Below are positions 1-4,375 of a DNA stretch of 5,191 nt, piece by piece (within the stretch, counting starts at the first letter, position 1; each line of letters begins with the position of its first letter). A model generated the notes under the pieces. That model searched no databases. It had not been told where the DNA came from and was given only the letters and a program-made list of their open reading frames with translations. Location of the stretch: assembly GCA_003233295.1 (NCBI GenBank), contig QILJ01000157.1, forward strand, positions 1 through 5,191, in the 5' to 3' direction. The position numbers and the translations under genes were made by a program. Origin of the DNA: Ignavibacteria bacterium (GTDB taxonomy: Bacteria; Bacteroidota; Ignavibacteria; Ignavibacteriales; Melioribacteraceae).

Positions 1-214
1 CCTCTGCCTTAAACTCAACCTCTCTTTCCCAGGCATAAAATGTTCTTTTTCTTACCTGTCCATAATTATTGGCCTGATGTTCTACAATAACCTCCTCCCA
101 CTTTTTCACCTCCGGTACCTGTCGTGTATCCGACCGCCAGCAGATAAATCGTATCTTATTCGATATGTTAACACAAAACTCTTTCGAGGATTGCCTGTGA
201 GCAATCTTTGAAAG
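1..214 (-). CDS. Unrecognised ORF, runs off the left edge
   Basis: An open frame of 71 codons reads on the minus strand from just after a TGA (215-217) to the window edge. I do not recognise the product. It is basic and aromatic, with segments such as KKWEEVIVEHQANNYGQ and RTFYAWEREVEF near the edge, which read like ordinary soluble protein. The start is unclear: there is no ATG in the visible frame, and a GTG at 107-109 has GGAG directly against it, too close for a good ribosome binding site. A second minus-strand frame over about 90-240 is also open for 45 codons, ends at TGA and looks protein-like (IPTDFQRLLTGNP). The region may therefore be a frameshifted relic rather than a gene start. 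It lies downstream of the dead restriction gene and may belong to the same decayed locus. Confidence 0.3.
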
Positions 215-266
215 TCAGTTGGTATGGTTAGTATACCCCCTTAAAAAACGGGAAAAATAGCTGACG

Positions 267-467
267 CTAATCATGAAGGTTATTAAGTAACTGATTTTCC
301 GACAGGACCAGATTATTGCCTGTTCTGTTTTCAGAAAGCTGAAGATTTCCTTCCGTAATGGAAAATTCAAAATCGCTTCGGCTTAAGGGCTGCCCCTCAA
401 ATATGTCGATGATGGATTTTATCGCCTGTAGCTGGCAGTCCTGGTTTGGATCGAAATGGAGTTTCAT
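267..467 (-). pseudogene. N-terminal remnant of a type III restriction endonuclease subunit (Res)
   Basis: Type III Res subunits are large (about 900-1000 aa) DEAD-box helicase/nucleases that cut DNA together with a Mod methyltransferase. This ORF holds only the first 66 residues. It opens with MKLHFDPNQDCQLQAI, followed by a DIFEGQPL segment and an NNLVLSENQLLNNL segment. From memory this is the characteristic start of Res proteins, ahead of the Walker A helicase motif. The frame then stops at TAG, so the helicase motifs and nuclease domain are missing. The ATG at 465-467 directly abuts the TAA that ends the RhuM remnant, and no strong ribosome binding site is visible. I see no methyltransferase gene in the window. 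The product cannot cut DNA. The family call rests on the remembered N-terminal signature. Confidence 0.68.
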
Positions 468-645
468 TTAACTTGCTTTTACGTTGGCAACAACCCGTTC
501 CAAAATGGAACATACTGAATTTTTTATCTAACTCACCGATTTTAAAGATGTTTCCCAAATGCTTAATAACGGCAGGGCGCTGAGTGCCAAAAAGTTTTGC
601 TGCCGGACAAGTCATGCAAATTTCATCAAAAGCAGCTATTACCAT
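468..645 (-). pseudogene. Frameshifted N-terminal remnant of a RhuM-family protein
   Basis: RhuM-family proteins (Virulence_RhuM) begin with a helix-turn-helix-like segment and are often found beside restriction loci and toxin-antitoxin genes; their activity is poorly known. Here the segment AKLFGTQRPAVIKHLGNIF then KIGELDK is clearly visible, matching the family's LFGT...KHLKNIF...GELD block. After GELDK the frame is lost in a run of A bases. Reading one base over restores NSVCSILERV, the expected continuation, which then ends VVANVKAS and TAA at 468-470. The fragment is about 59 codons against a usual 300 or more, and its first 15 residues look eroded. Its ATG (643-645) lies just past the HEPN stop, so it may be transcribed from the toxin-antitoxin promoter. 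It touches the Res remnant with no spacer, which suggests a deletion joint or an old mod-rhuM-res order. Confidence 0.65.
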
Positions 646-646
646 G

Positions 647-1045
647 TTAGCTTTTCTCAAGCAAGTGTTTCTTTATCTCGTTAATGAAGTTTCTTGTTTT
701 TGGAAACAGTTCATCTATATCTTCTTTTGTAACTTCAGCATCTTCCATATAATCACCTTTTTGTCTAAGTTCAAAAGCACGGTGCAAGGTTTTAGAGAAT
801 TCTTTATCGAAGATGCCATTTTTTATGAATTCTCTGTCAAATAGTGAGATCGCCCCGATATGTTTTGATGTGCCTAATTGCTTCTCCTGTAAAAGAGCCA
901 GCACTGCATAGAACATGGCATAGTACAATCGATTCATTACAGCACGCATACTCATGCATTCCTGAAGAAGAATTTCTGCCTCTTTAATAGAATCGTCAGC
1001 CTCTTTAAGCCTGTATCGTATCAGAGAAAGCAAATCATCTTTCAT
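647..1045 (-). CDS. HEPN-domain protein (UPF0332 type), toxin of an MNT-HEPN pair
   Basis: A 132-aa all-alpha HEPN protein. The family hallmark of this branch is visible: a long first helix, then NRLYYAMFYAV at residues 38-48, SLFDREFIKNGIF at 67-79, and the terminal signature RAFELRQKGDY at 89-99. The HEPN catalytic pattern RX4-6H is replaced by R94-X4-Y99 (RQKGDY), as is usual in the UPF0332 branch, so RNase activity cannot be assumed. Its start overlaps the nucleotidyltransferase stop in ATGA, with GAGGGGG seven bases upstream as ribosome binding site, so the two are translationally coupled. In characterised MNT-HEPN systems the HEPN partner is the growth inhibitor and the nucleotidyltransferase neutralises it, in some cases by adenylylating the HEPN protein. 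The frame is complete and close to family length, so I take it to be intact. Confidence 0.88.
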   Translation of the reverse strand: MKDDLLSLIRYRLKEADDSIKEAEILLQECMSMRAVMNRLYYAMFYAVLALLQEKQLGTSKHIGAISLFDREFIKNGIFDKEFSKTLHRAFELRQKGDYMEDAEVTKEDIDELFPKTRNFINEIKKHLLEKS

Positions 1046-1359
1046 ACAGCAACCCCCTCGTGATAAACTTTTTTAATAAAAGCAGATGCCCGAATAGGGC
1101 TGTTTTTTAAAGTATCAATGCTTATTGCGACAGGCATAACAACTACATCTTCAGGGAAACCTGCTTCCCATGCACAATCGCTTATGTATTTTTCAATAGA
1201 ATGGGTAAGATGTTCTACAATAACAAGCACGTCAAGGTCTGACTCCCCGGTGGCATCTCCTCTTGCCCTTGAGCCGAATACTCTTACTTCATGCACCTTG
1301 ACTTTCTTTGATACAAGTTCCTTGAATCTTTCGACTATTTTCAGGTCTTTTTTCTGCAT
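1042..1359 (-). CDS. MNT-type minimal nucleotidyltransferase, antitoxin of an MNT-HEPN pair
   Basis: A 105-aa minimal nucleotidyltransferase of the polymerase-beta superfamily. The active-site signature VFGSRARGDATGESDLD is complete, with GSRARG at residues 29-34 and the metal-binding pair D41-x-D43. The third acidic residue is probably D71 in FPEDVVVMP. In related systems such as MntA-HepT the enzyme transfers nucleotide to the HEPN toxin and silences it. This is inferred from the family and from the four-base ATGA overlap with the HEPN gene. The start is the ATG at 1357-1359, with AAAAGG about ten bases upstream. All catalytic residues are present, so the antitoxin is probably functional. 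Confidence 0.9.
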   Translation of the reverse strand: MQKKDLKIVERFKELVSKKVKVHEVRVFGSRARGDATGESDLDVLVIVEHLTHSIEKYISDCAWEAGFPEDVVVMPVAISIDTLKNSPIRASAFIKKVYHEGVAV

Positions 1360-1406
1360 ATAGATTTTACCTTTTACTATCAGATACGTTAATGTCCTTA
1401 CTCTCT

Positions 1407-1499
1407 TTATGGAGACCAGACCCTAACAGATACAATCTCCCTATTCTTATACCTTTTGGCAATCTCGACGGCCTTATCAAGCCCTTCCTTCGGAATCAT
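1407..1499 (-). CDS. 30-aa ORF with a very strong ribosome binding site; probably a truncated gene
   Basis: The ORF starts with ATG at 1497-1499, seven bases after AAAGGAGG, the best ribosome binding site in the window, and ends at TAA after 30 codons. The protein begins MIPKEGLDKAVEIAKRY and ends in a basic tail, NREIVSVRVWSP. The opening amphipathic helix resembles the start of a family of small nucleotidyltransferases in which a GS motif would follow. That motif is absent, so this may be the stub of a second nucleotidyltransferase lost by deletion; the resemblance is from memory and weak. It sits 47 bases upstream of the intact MNT gene on the same strand, so it may serve as its leader. 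A real micro-protein is possible but unsupported. Confidence 0.42.
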   Translation of the reverse strand: MIPKEGLDKAVEIAKRYKNREIVSVRVWSP

Positions 1500-1506
1500 A
1501 ATTATT

Positions 1507-1514
1507 CCTCCTTT
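1507..1514 (-). promoter_or_regulatory. Strong ribosome binding site for the 30-aa ORF
   Basis: The minus strand reads AAAGGAGG here, seven bases before ATG. It is the closest match to the anti-Shine-Dalgarno consensus in the window, and it is the main reason to think that a real gene once started, or still starts, at 1499. Confidence 0.6.
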
Positions 1515-1528
1515 TTGAGCAGTATATG

Positions 1529-1576
1529 TTTTAGAGATACTCGTCTTTACTGTTCCGAACCCCTTCTACTCTAAAA
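1529..1576. repeat. 8-bp inverted repeat TTTTAGAG / CTCTAAAA
   Basis: The arms at 1529-1536 and 1569-1576 are perfectly complementary and 32 bases apart. The repeat sits between the 111-aa gene and the strong ribosome binding site of the 30-aa ORF, next to a possible minus-strand -10 box (TATACT). It could be an operator or chance; eight-base arms in AT-rich DNA are weak evidence. Confidence 0.25.
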
Positions 1577-1585
1577 AGATGTACA

Positions 1586-1921
1586 TCACTTATCCCCCCA
1601 CTTGATATCTTCAAGGTTTTCCTTTTTTATTTCCACATATCCTTTAACAACCTTTTCACTGATTTGCGGTTCAAAACGAATCTCTGAAATGTAATCACCA
1701 AAGACTTCACTTGCTTTCTCATTACCCTCGATAACAAGCCTGCCAAAACCACCTTCACCCCAGTGGACAAACCGGTTCTCACCGAAAAACACCCGTCTGC
1801 CCTGCTGCAAGTAGATTCTTGCTGTCTCGCTTATAAAACCGATATAACAATCAACCAGTAATCTTTCGAGGTTGTCAAATTTGCATTTCGTCTCTTTCCA
1901 AAAAGATTCAAGGTTTTTCAT
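1586..1921 (-). CDS. Unrecognised 111-aa protein
   Basis: I do not recognise this family. The start is the ATG at 1919-1921, with GGGAG eight bases upstream, and the frame ends in TGA. The protein has an N-terminal helical part with Trp and Lys (MKNLESFWKETKCKF). A mixed central part follows, with a glycine-rich turn HWGEGGFGRLVI at residues 53-64. The C-terminal part is charged (FEPQISEKVVKGYVEIKKEN), and the product looks soluble, with no signal peptide or membrane segment. Alternating hydrophobic residues suggest a small beta-rich fold, but I would not assign one. It lies 86 bases upstream of the 30-aa ORF and the MNT-HEPN pair on the same strand, so it may be a third, upstream member of that unit. 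A truncated larger protein is also possible. Confidence 0.55.
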   Translation of the reverse strand: MKNLESFWKETKCKFDNLERLLVDCYIGFISETARIYLQQGRRVFFGENRFVHWGEGGFGRLVIEGNEKASEVFGDYISEIRFEPQISEKVVKGYVEIKKENLEDIKWGDK

Positions 1922-2027
1922 CTATTAGCTCCCGTCTGCTTTTAGGGGATTATTAAACACCAGAGAAAGATTAAATCCTTTTCCCTTTCTTTCCATAATT
2001 TTTTCGTTCATTTATTTTATGTCTCTT

Positions 2028-2540
2028 TTACGCCTTTATTACGGCATAGTAAGTTCCTCACCCGGTAATACCGAATTTCTGCAAGATATTTTCGCTTACC
2101 AAATCATTTAAGTTCAATCTTCTTAGATTTTCCTCTGTCCAAACATCTTTGTAAAAGATGACTTTCCTAACTCCTGATTGTTCCATAAAGTCAGGTTCGG
2201 GAAGTCCATGTTTAAGACAATTTTCAACAATCTTTATTGTTCCTCTCCCCCAGCTCTCTATAAATCCGGCAAAATAGAAGACCTTGGCTAAAAGAGAATT
2301 TTTTGGCTTTGATAAATGGGCAGTCGTTAATTTCTCTACCGGAACTTCAGCAGGTAATTTCCCTTCATTAATAATCACGATACTATCACTATACACTCTT
2401 ATTTGTATTGTAGAGGTCCCGATATAATCTCTGTGTATCAATGCGTTTATTATTGCCTCCCTTAATGGCTTTATAAGGATACATTGATAGGTTGTTATGA
2501 TAAAAGTATCAAGTATATCGGTCTTTGTAAAGTTATGCTT
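2028..2540 (-). pseudogene. Broken C-terminal half of an AlbA_2/RecG-like ATP-binding regulator
   Basis: Family members (COG2865) have an N-terminal AlbA_2 domain, a HATPase-like middle and a C-terminal winged helix; they are about 400-480 aa and are annotated as RecG-like or transcriptional regulators. The relic opens after a TAA at 2541-2543 with no start codon. The middle domain is clear: KPLREAIINALIHRDY, then IQIRVYSDSIVIINEG, KNSLLAKVFYFAGFIESWGR and the tail of that domain. Three lesions are visible. The AlbA_2 half is gone. The text jumps from EENLRRLNL to NDLVSENILQKFGITG, removing most of the winged helix. A TGA at 2058-2060 sits where family members have the R of GRGTYY, and the same frame then continues GTYYAVIKA to a TAA at 2028-2030. 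A TTG within LIHRDY could start a 127-codon ORF, but this is only a fragment. Confidence 0.8.
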
Positions 2541-2796
2541 TTAAATTGTAGTGGATGGTTGTATACTGTTTATAACCAAAACCTTAGAAAATAAGGAAAG
2601 GACAGCAGGTAGTCTGATAAGTTTTTGTGGCGCATAGCGGCAACGCCTAAACGTTTAGGCAGACTACCCACTTAACATCTTCGTACCAATAAAATAGCAC
2701 ATATAACCGATGAATAGATAGTGGAATGAGAAAAACGCTTAAAACCTTCCAAGGTATTTAAGATCTTTTTTTCTCAGAGAAAACATGGAGGAGAAG
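2541..2796. other. Non-coding stretch between two relics, with structured element
   Basis: I see no supported gene here. The stretch lies between the truncated end of the AlbA_2-like relic and the first start-like codons of the IS110 relic (GGAGGAG at 2787-2793, ATG at 2797). Its only notable content is the nested inverted repeat at 2608-2668. In the IS110 group the long non-coding flank upstream of the recombinase encodes the bridge RNA, so this stretch has the right position for a decayed bridge-RNA region. No guide loops could be identified by eye. Confidence 0.4.
2608..2668. repeat. Nested inverted repeat containing a 16-bp perfect palindrome
   Basis: Outer arms GGTAGTCTG (2608-2616) and CAGACTACC (2660-2668) are perfect nine-base complements. 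Between them lies a perfect 16-base palindrome, GCCTAAACGTTTAGGC (2645-2660). A competing inner stem, GGCG (2629-2632) with CGCC (2644-2647), uses part of the same bases. The segment is richer in G+C than its surroundings. The outer and inner pairings share position 2660 and exclude each other partly, so more than one fold is possible. No U-tract follows, so it is not a standard terminator. It may be the end structure of a lost element or part of a decayed IS110 RNA. Confidence 0.55.
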
Positions 2797-3508
2797 ATGA
2801 AAAAAATGAGTTCATGGAATTGACCGGCACAAACGGTCAGCTGTTTTTGAAACCGGACAGGGAAGCTTTTACCATGCAGACAAGATAGAAGTGAGTGGAG
2901 CACTCTGTTTTATCATCAACCCATATAAGTTTAAGGATCATCGAGGATTCCCGGAACAAGACGGACAAGAAAGACAGCCGCAATATGAGAATCCGAATAA
3001 ACATCTTGTTATACTAAAGAACATCATCCGGGCTGTTACTTAAGAATGGGATAATTCCTTCGAAGGAAGAGAAAAAGCTGCTTCTTTCCCTGAAGACCGG
3101 TTTTTTATTGCTTTTAGAAACCGGACATCTTTTAAGGAGAGCAGGATAAGCATTCGTATAAGTCCGGAAATATTATGGAAGGTGCAGGAACAAAAAGAAC
3201 AATTAGCCAAAGAAATATTCATAAGCTGGGAAAACCATTTTAAAAAGCAGGTGAAACTGCTTACTTCGATTAAAGGGATTACTCCGCTTTCTGATGTTGG
3301 AGACATCACTCGTTTTAAAACGACCGGGACAATATTAACACAATCCTTAAGTTCAGGCAATGTTTGCTTCACCCTATTTGAATGGTTATTATGAGAACAT
3401 CAAAGGTCGTAGAGGGACTTTAAAGAGCCGGAATTGCATTGATTAGAAAACTATGCGGGATAATGAGGAGGATGCTTTTAACAGGAGAGCAATTTAGAAC
3501 AATAAATA
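2797..3508 (+). pseudogene. IS110-family transposase (DEDD recombinase) pseudogene, multiple frameshifts and deletions
   Basis: IS110 recombinases are about 330-420 aa, with an N-terminal RuvC-like DEDD domain and a C-terminal serine-containing domain. Recognisable pieces here lie in successive frames. GSFYHADKIEVSG and FIINPYKFK read from about 2861. NKTDKKDSRN, the family's TKTDKKDAR motif, is at 2955-2984. SPEILWKVQEQKEQLAKEI then LLTSIKGITPL and DVGDITRF read from about 3163. GYYENIKGRRG is at 3384-3416, and LIRKLCGIMRRMLLTGEQF runs on from 3439. The last three blocks use all three frames in turn. DITRF runs almost directly into TGTILTQSL, so the stretch usually between them (YLGLVP...SGG...GHINR) is deleted. 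The first DEDD aspartate block is not found: the likely start, MKKMSSWN, meets a stop at once. The coding DNA is about 710 bases, far below full length, and no active enzyme can be made. Confidence 0.85.
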
Positions 3509-3646
3509 TAGTTAACAAAGCAATCTTTATGCCAAGAAAGCGCATAAGTCTGCACGATTGTGAGTGTTATTATTATTTACAGGCTATAAAAATACAGTGT
3601 AGGGTAATTTTGGCCAAGGCATGCAAGGGCAGCATTACTAAAGTTT

Positions 3647-3684
3647 TTTCGCAAAATGCGAAATATTATTCGCAATTTGCGAAT
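3647..3684. promoter_or_regulatory. Tandem palindromic operator-like sites (TTCGCA...TGCGAA)
   Basis: There are two 17-base palindromes: TTTCGCA-AAA-TGCGAAA (3647-3663) and ATTCGCAA-T-TTGCGAAT (3668-3684). Both share the core TTCGCA/TGCGAA, and their centres (3655 and 3676) are 21 bases apart, two helical turns, as expected for two dimers of one regulator bound to the same face. A -10-like TATTAT (3664-3669) lies between them, with no good -35 box. An AGGAGG follows ten bases downstream on the plus strand. The arrangement looks like an autoregulated promoter whose gene has since been destroyed. The regulator is unknown. Confidence 0.6.
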
Positions 3685-3693
3685 ACTCATAAT

Positions 3694-3774
3694 AGGAGGC
3701 TTTAATTTACCTTTAAGGATTCTTTTGAACCGGATATTACCGTTGAAGAAATTAACTCCAAAATATCTCCTTAG
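3694..3774 (+). pseudogene. Stub of a dead ORF behind AGGAGG
   Basis: An AGGAGG (3694-3699) is followed, after a TAA at 3703-3705, by an open frame reading TFKDSFEPDITVEEINSKIS and ending in TAG. No ATG, GTG or TTG lies at the correct distance: position 3706, six bases after the AGGAGG, reads TTT in frame. The peptide has normal protein composition and may be the first 20 or so residues of a lost gene that was under the palindromic operators. I do not recognise the family. Chance is a real alternative for so short a frame. Confidence 0.3.
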
Positions 3775-3839
3775 TTTTCTAATTTAAGAATCTTTAAAAG
3801 CCCTCAGGCGTCCGTTTATCTGTTAAGTCTATTCTCTTT

Positions 3840-3929
3840 TTACAATGATTTCCGGTTTAACCAGCTTACTTTCCATTCTGTTGCTTTTTCTTTACAGAAA
3901 TTTAACGTTTCTTTAGTAGACTTTGTCAT
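3840..3929 (-). CDS. 29-aa ORF, ATGA-coupled to the putative toxin gene
   Basis: Its ATG (3927-3929) overlaps the toxin gene's TGA in ATGA, with AAAGGAAAAG directly upstream as a good ribosome binding site. The 29-residue product starts MTKSTKETLNFCKEKATEWK and has a short C-terminal Trp/Leu-rich end (VSWLNRKSL). It is basic and probably helical at the start. I do not recognise it. It may be a genuine micro-protein of the toxin-antitoxin unit or, more likely, the stub of a third gene cut off by deletion. Confidence 0.4.
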   Translation of the reverse strand: MTKSTKETLNFCKEKATEWKVSWLNRKSL

Positions 3930-4375
3930 CTTTTCCTTTTGTACAAATAATTAATTTGGAAAAATATTGCATTATTTTTTAAAGGCTGGATAGGGGTTGT
4001 TTTGACAGAGATATCAGCTTTTAGAATTATTTCCCAAAGCTTCTTCAAAATTGAATCCGGAAGCAATCCGACTTCATTTATTTCTTTTAGATGTGTCTGG
4101 AAATTAGTTTCCGGTATACTCTCCATTCCCAGATCAAAATCTAATATACAATCATGAGTGAATCCATACTCATTTGCTCTAAATTGATGAATGTGATGAT
4201 TTTTTCTATTCTCATTAAAATAATAATGTCTCTGTGTGGTTGTTGTGCAGCAATATATCATTACAGGATAAAAACCATATCCTGTTTTACCTAGATAGAC
4301 AAAGTATCGATCTTTTTTATCCCCATCATGTTGATAAGGAAAGTCTATCCATCTAAATACTGCGCCGATTTTCAT
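3926..4375 (-). CDS. Putative PemK/MazF-like toxin, partner of a Panacea antitoxin (PanT position)
   Basis: I choose the ATG at 4373-4375 (149 aa): from there the protein opens MKIGAVFRWIDFPY, typical of SH3-like PemK/MazF barrels that start with a G-x-V-x-W strand and continue with a charged loop (QHDGDKKDRYFVYLG). An upstream TTG (4406-4408) would add 11 residues that only mirror the antitoxin reading frame. The middle is rich in His, Tyr and Asn (CCTTTTQRHYYFNENRKNHH). The end is basic and Lys-rich. The gene overlaps the antitoxin by 23 bases, so the two are co-translated. PanAT pairs combine a Panacea antitoxin with very varied toxins, several of which block translation; an RNA-targeting role fits the fold guess but is inferred. 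The fold call is moderate; the toxin-position call is stronger. Confidence 0.62.
   Translation of the reverse strand: MKIGAVFRWIDFPYQHDGDKKDRYFVYLGKTGYGFYPVMIYCCTTTTQRHYYFNENRKNHHIHQFRANEYGFTHDCILDFDLGMESIPETNFQTHLKEINEVGLLPDSILKKLWEIILKADISVKTTPIQPLKNNAIFFQINYLYKRKR

Larger units (their letters stand above)
2546..3510 (+). mobile_element. IS110-family insertion sequence relic, ends undefined
   Basis: The relic holds a plus-strand transposase pseudogene preceded by a non-coding flank, opposite in direction to all neighbouring genes. IS110 elements usually lack long terminal inverted repeats, so the ends cannot be set by eye. The left limit is put where the AlbA_2-like relic is cut off, and the right limit where transposase similarity stops; both are estimates. 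Whether this element broke the AlbA_2-like gene or arrived separately is not resolved. Confidence 0.5.
3509..3839. other. Mostly non-coding stretch holding palindromes and a dead ORF stub
   Basis: After the transposase similarity ends, the frame stays open to about 3705, but the peptide (rich in isolated Cys, Tyr and Lys, and ending FSQNAKYYSQFAN) is only the translation of repeats and shows no domain. The real content is the tandem palindrome pair at 3647-3684 and the AGGAGG-led ORF stub at 3694-3774. Between 3775 and 3839 I see nothing except a very weak GC stem next to four T on the minus strand. Confidence 0.5.

Noticed and set aside
189..206. Hairpin GATTGC-ctgtga-GCAATC
   Set aside because: A six-base stem with no T-tract on either strand. 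It is too weak for a terminator and lies in possibly coding DNA.
584..844. Plus-strand ORF of 86 codons opposite the HEPN gene, and a similar one at 1118-1363 opposite the nucleotidyltransferase
   Set aside because: Both are antisense shadows of well-recognised coding genes and show no domain of their own.
1925..2011. 28-codon minus-strand ORF directly upstream of the 111-aa gene (starts MNEKIMERKGKGFNL)
   Set aside because: The ribosome binding site is poor, no family is recognisable, and the composition is typical of AT-rich spacer. It could be a leader ORF but nothing supports it.
2028..2060. UGA recoding (as glycine or tryptophan) to explain the TGA inside the AlbA_2-like gene
   Set aside because: Other intact genes here (nucleotidyltransferase, toxin, 111-aa gene) end in TGA at sensible positions, two of them in ATGA overlaps, and the same relic has two further lesions. 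A plain nonsense mutation is simpler.
2645..2660. Integron attC-like site (GCCTAAAC / GTTTAGGC resembles the R'' and R' boxes)
   Set aside because: The boxes are directly adjacent with no intervening imperfect stem, each has one extra base against the consensus, and no integrase or cassette array is present.
3040..3372. Long minus-strand ORF of 110 codons across the transposase relic
   Set aside because: It is the complement of plus-strand DNA with clear IS110 blocks (LLTSIKGITPL, DVGDITRF), so it is a shadow frame.
3647..3684. CRISPR-like repeat pair
   Set aside because: Only two differing palindromic units without spacers of CRISPR length, and no cas genes. An operator arrangement explains them better.
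3439..3705. 88-codon plus-strand ORF as a separate gene
   Set aside because: Its first 23 residues are the end of the IS110 transposase in a shifted frame, and its tail is the translation of the palindromic operator repeats.
3796..3809. Possible minus-strand terminator GCC-TGAG-GGC followed by TTTT behind the toxin unit
   Set aside because: The stem is only three base pairs with four T, below any reasonable threshold for intrinsic termination.
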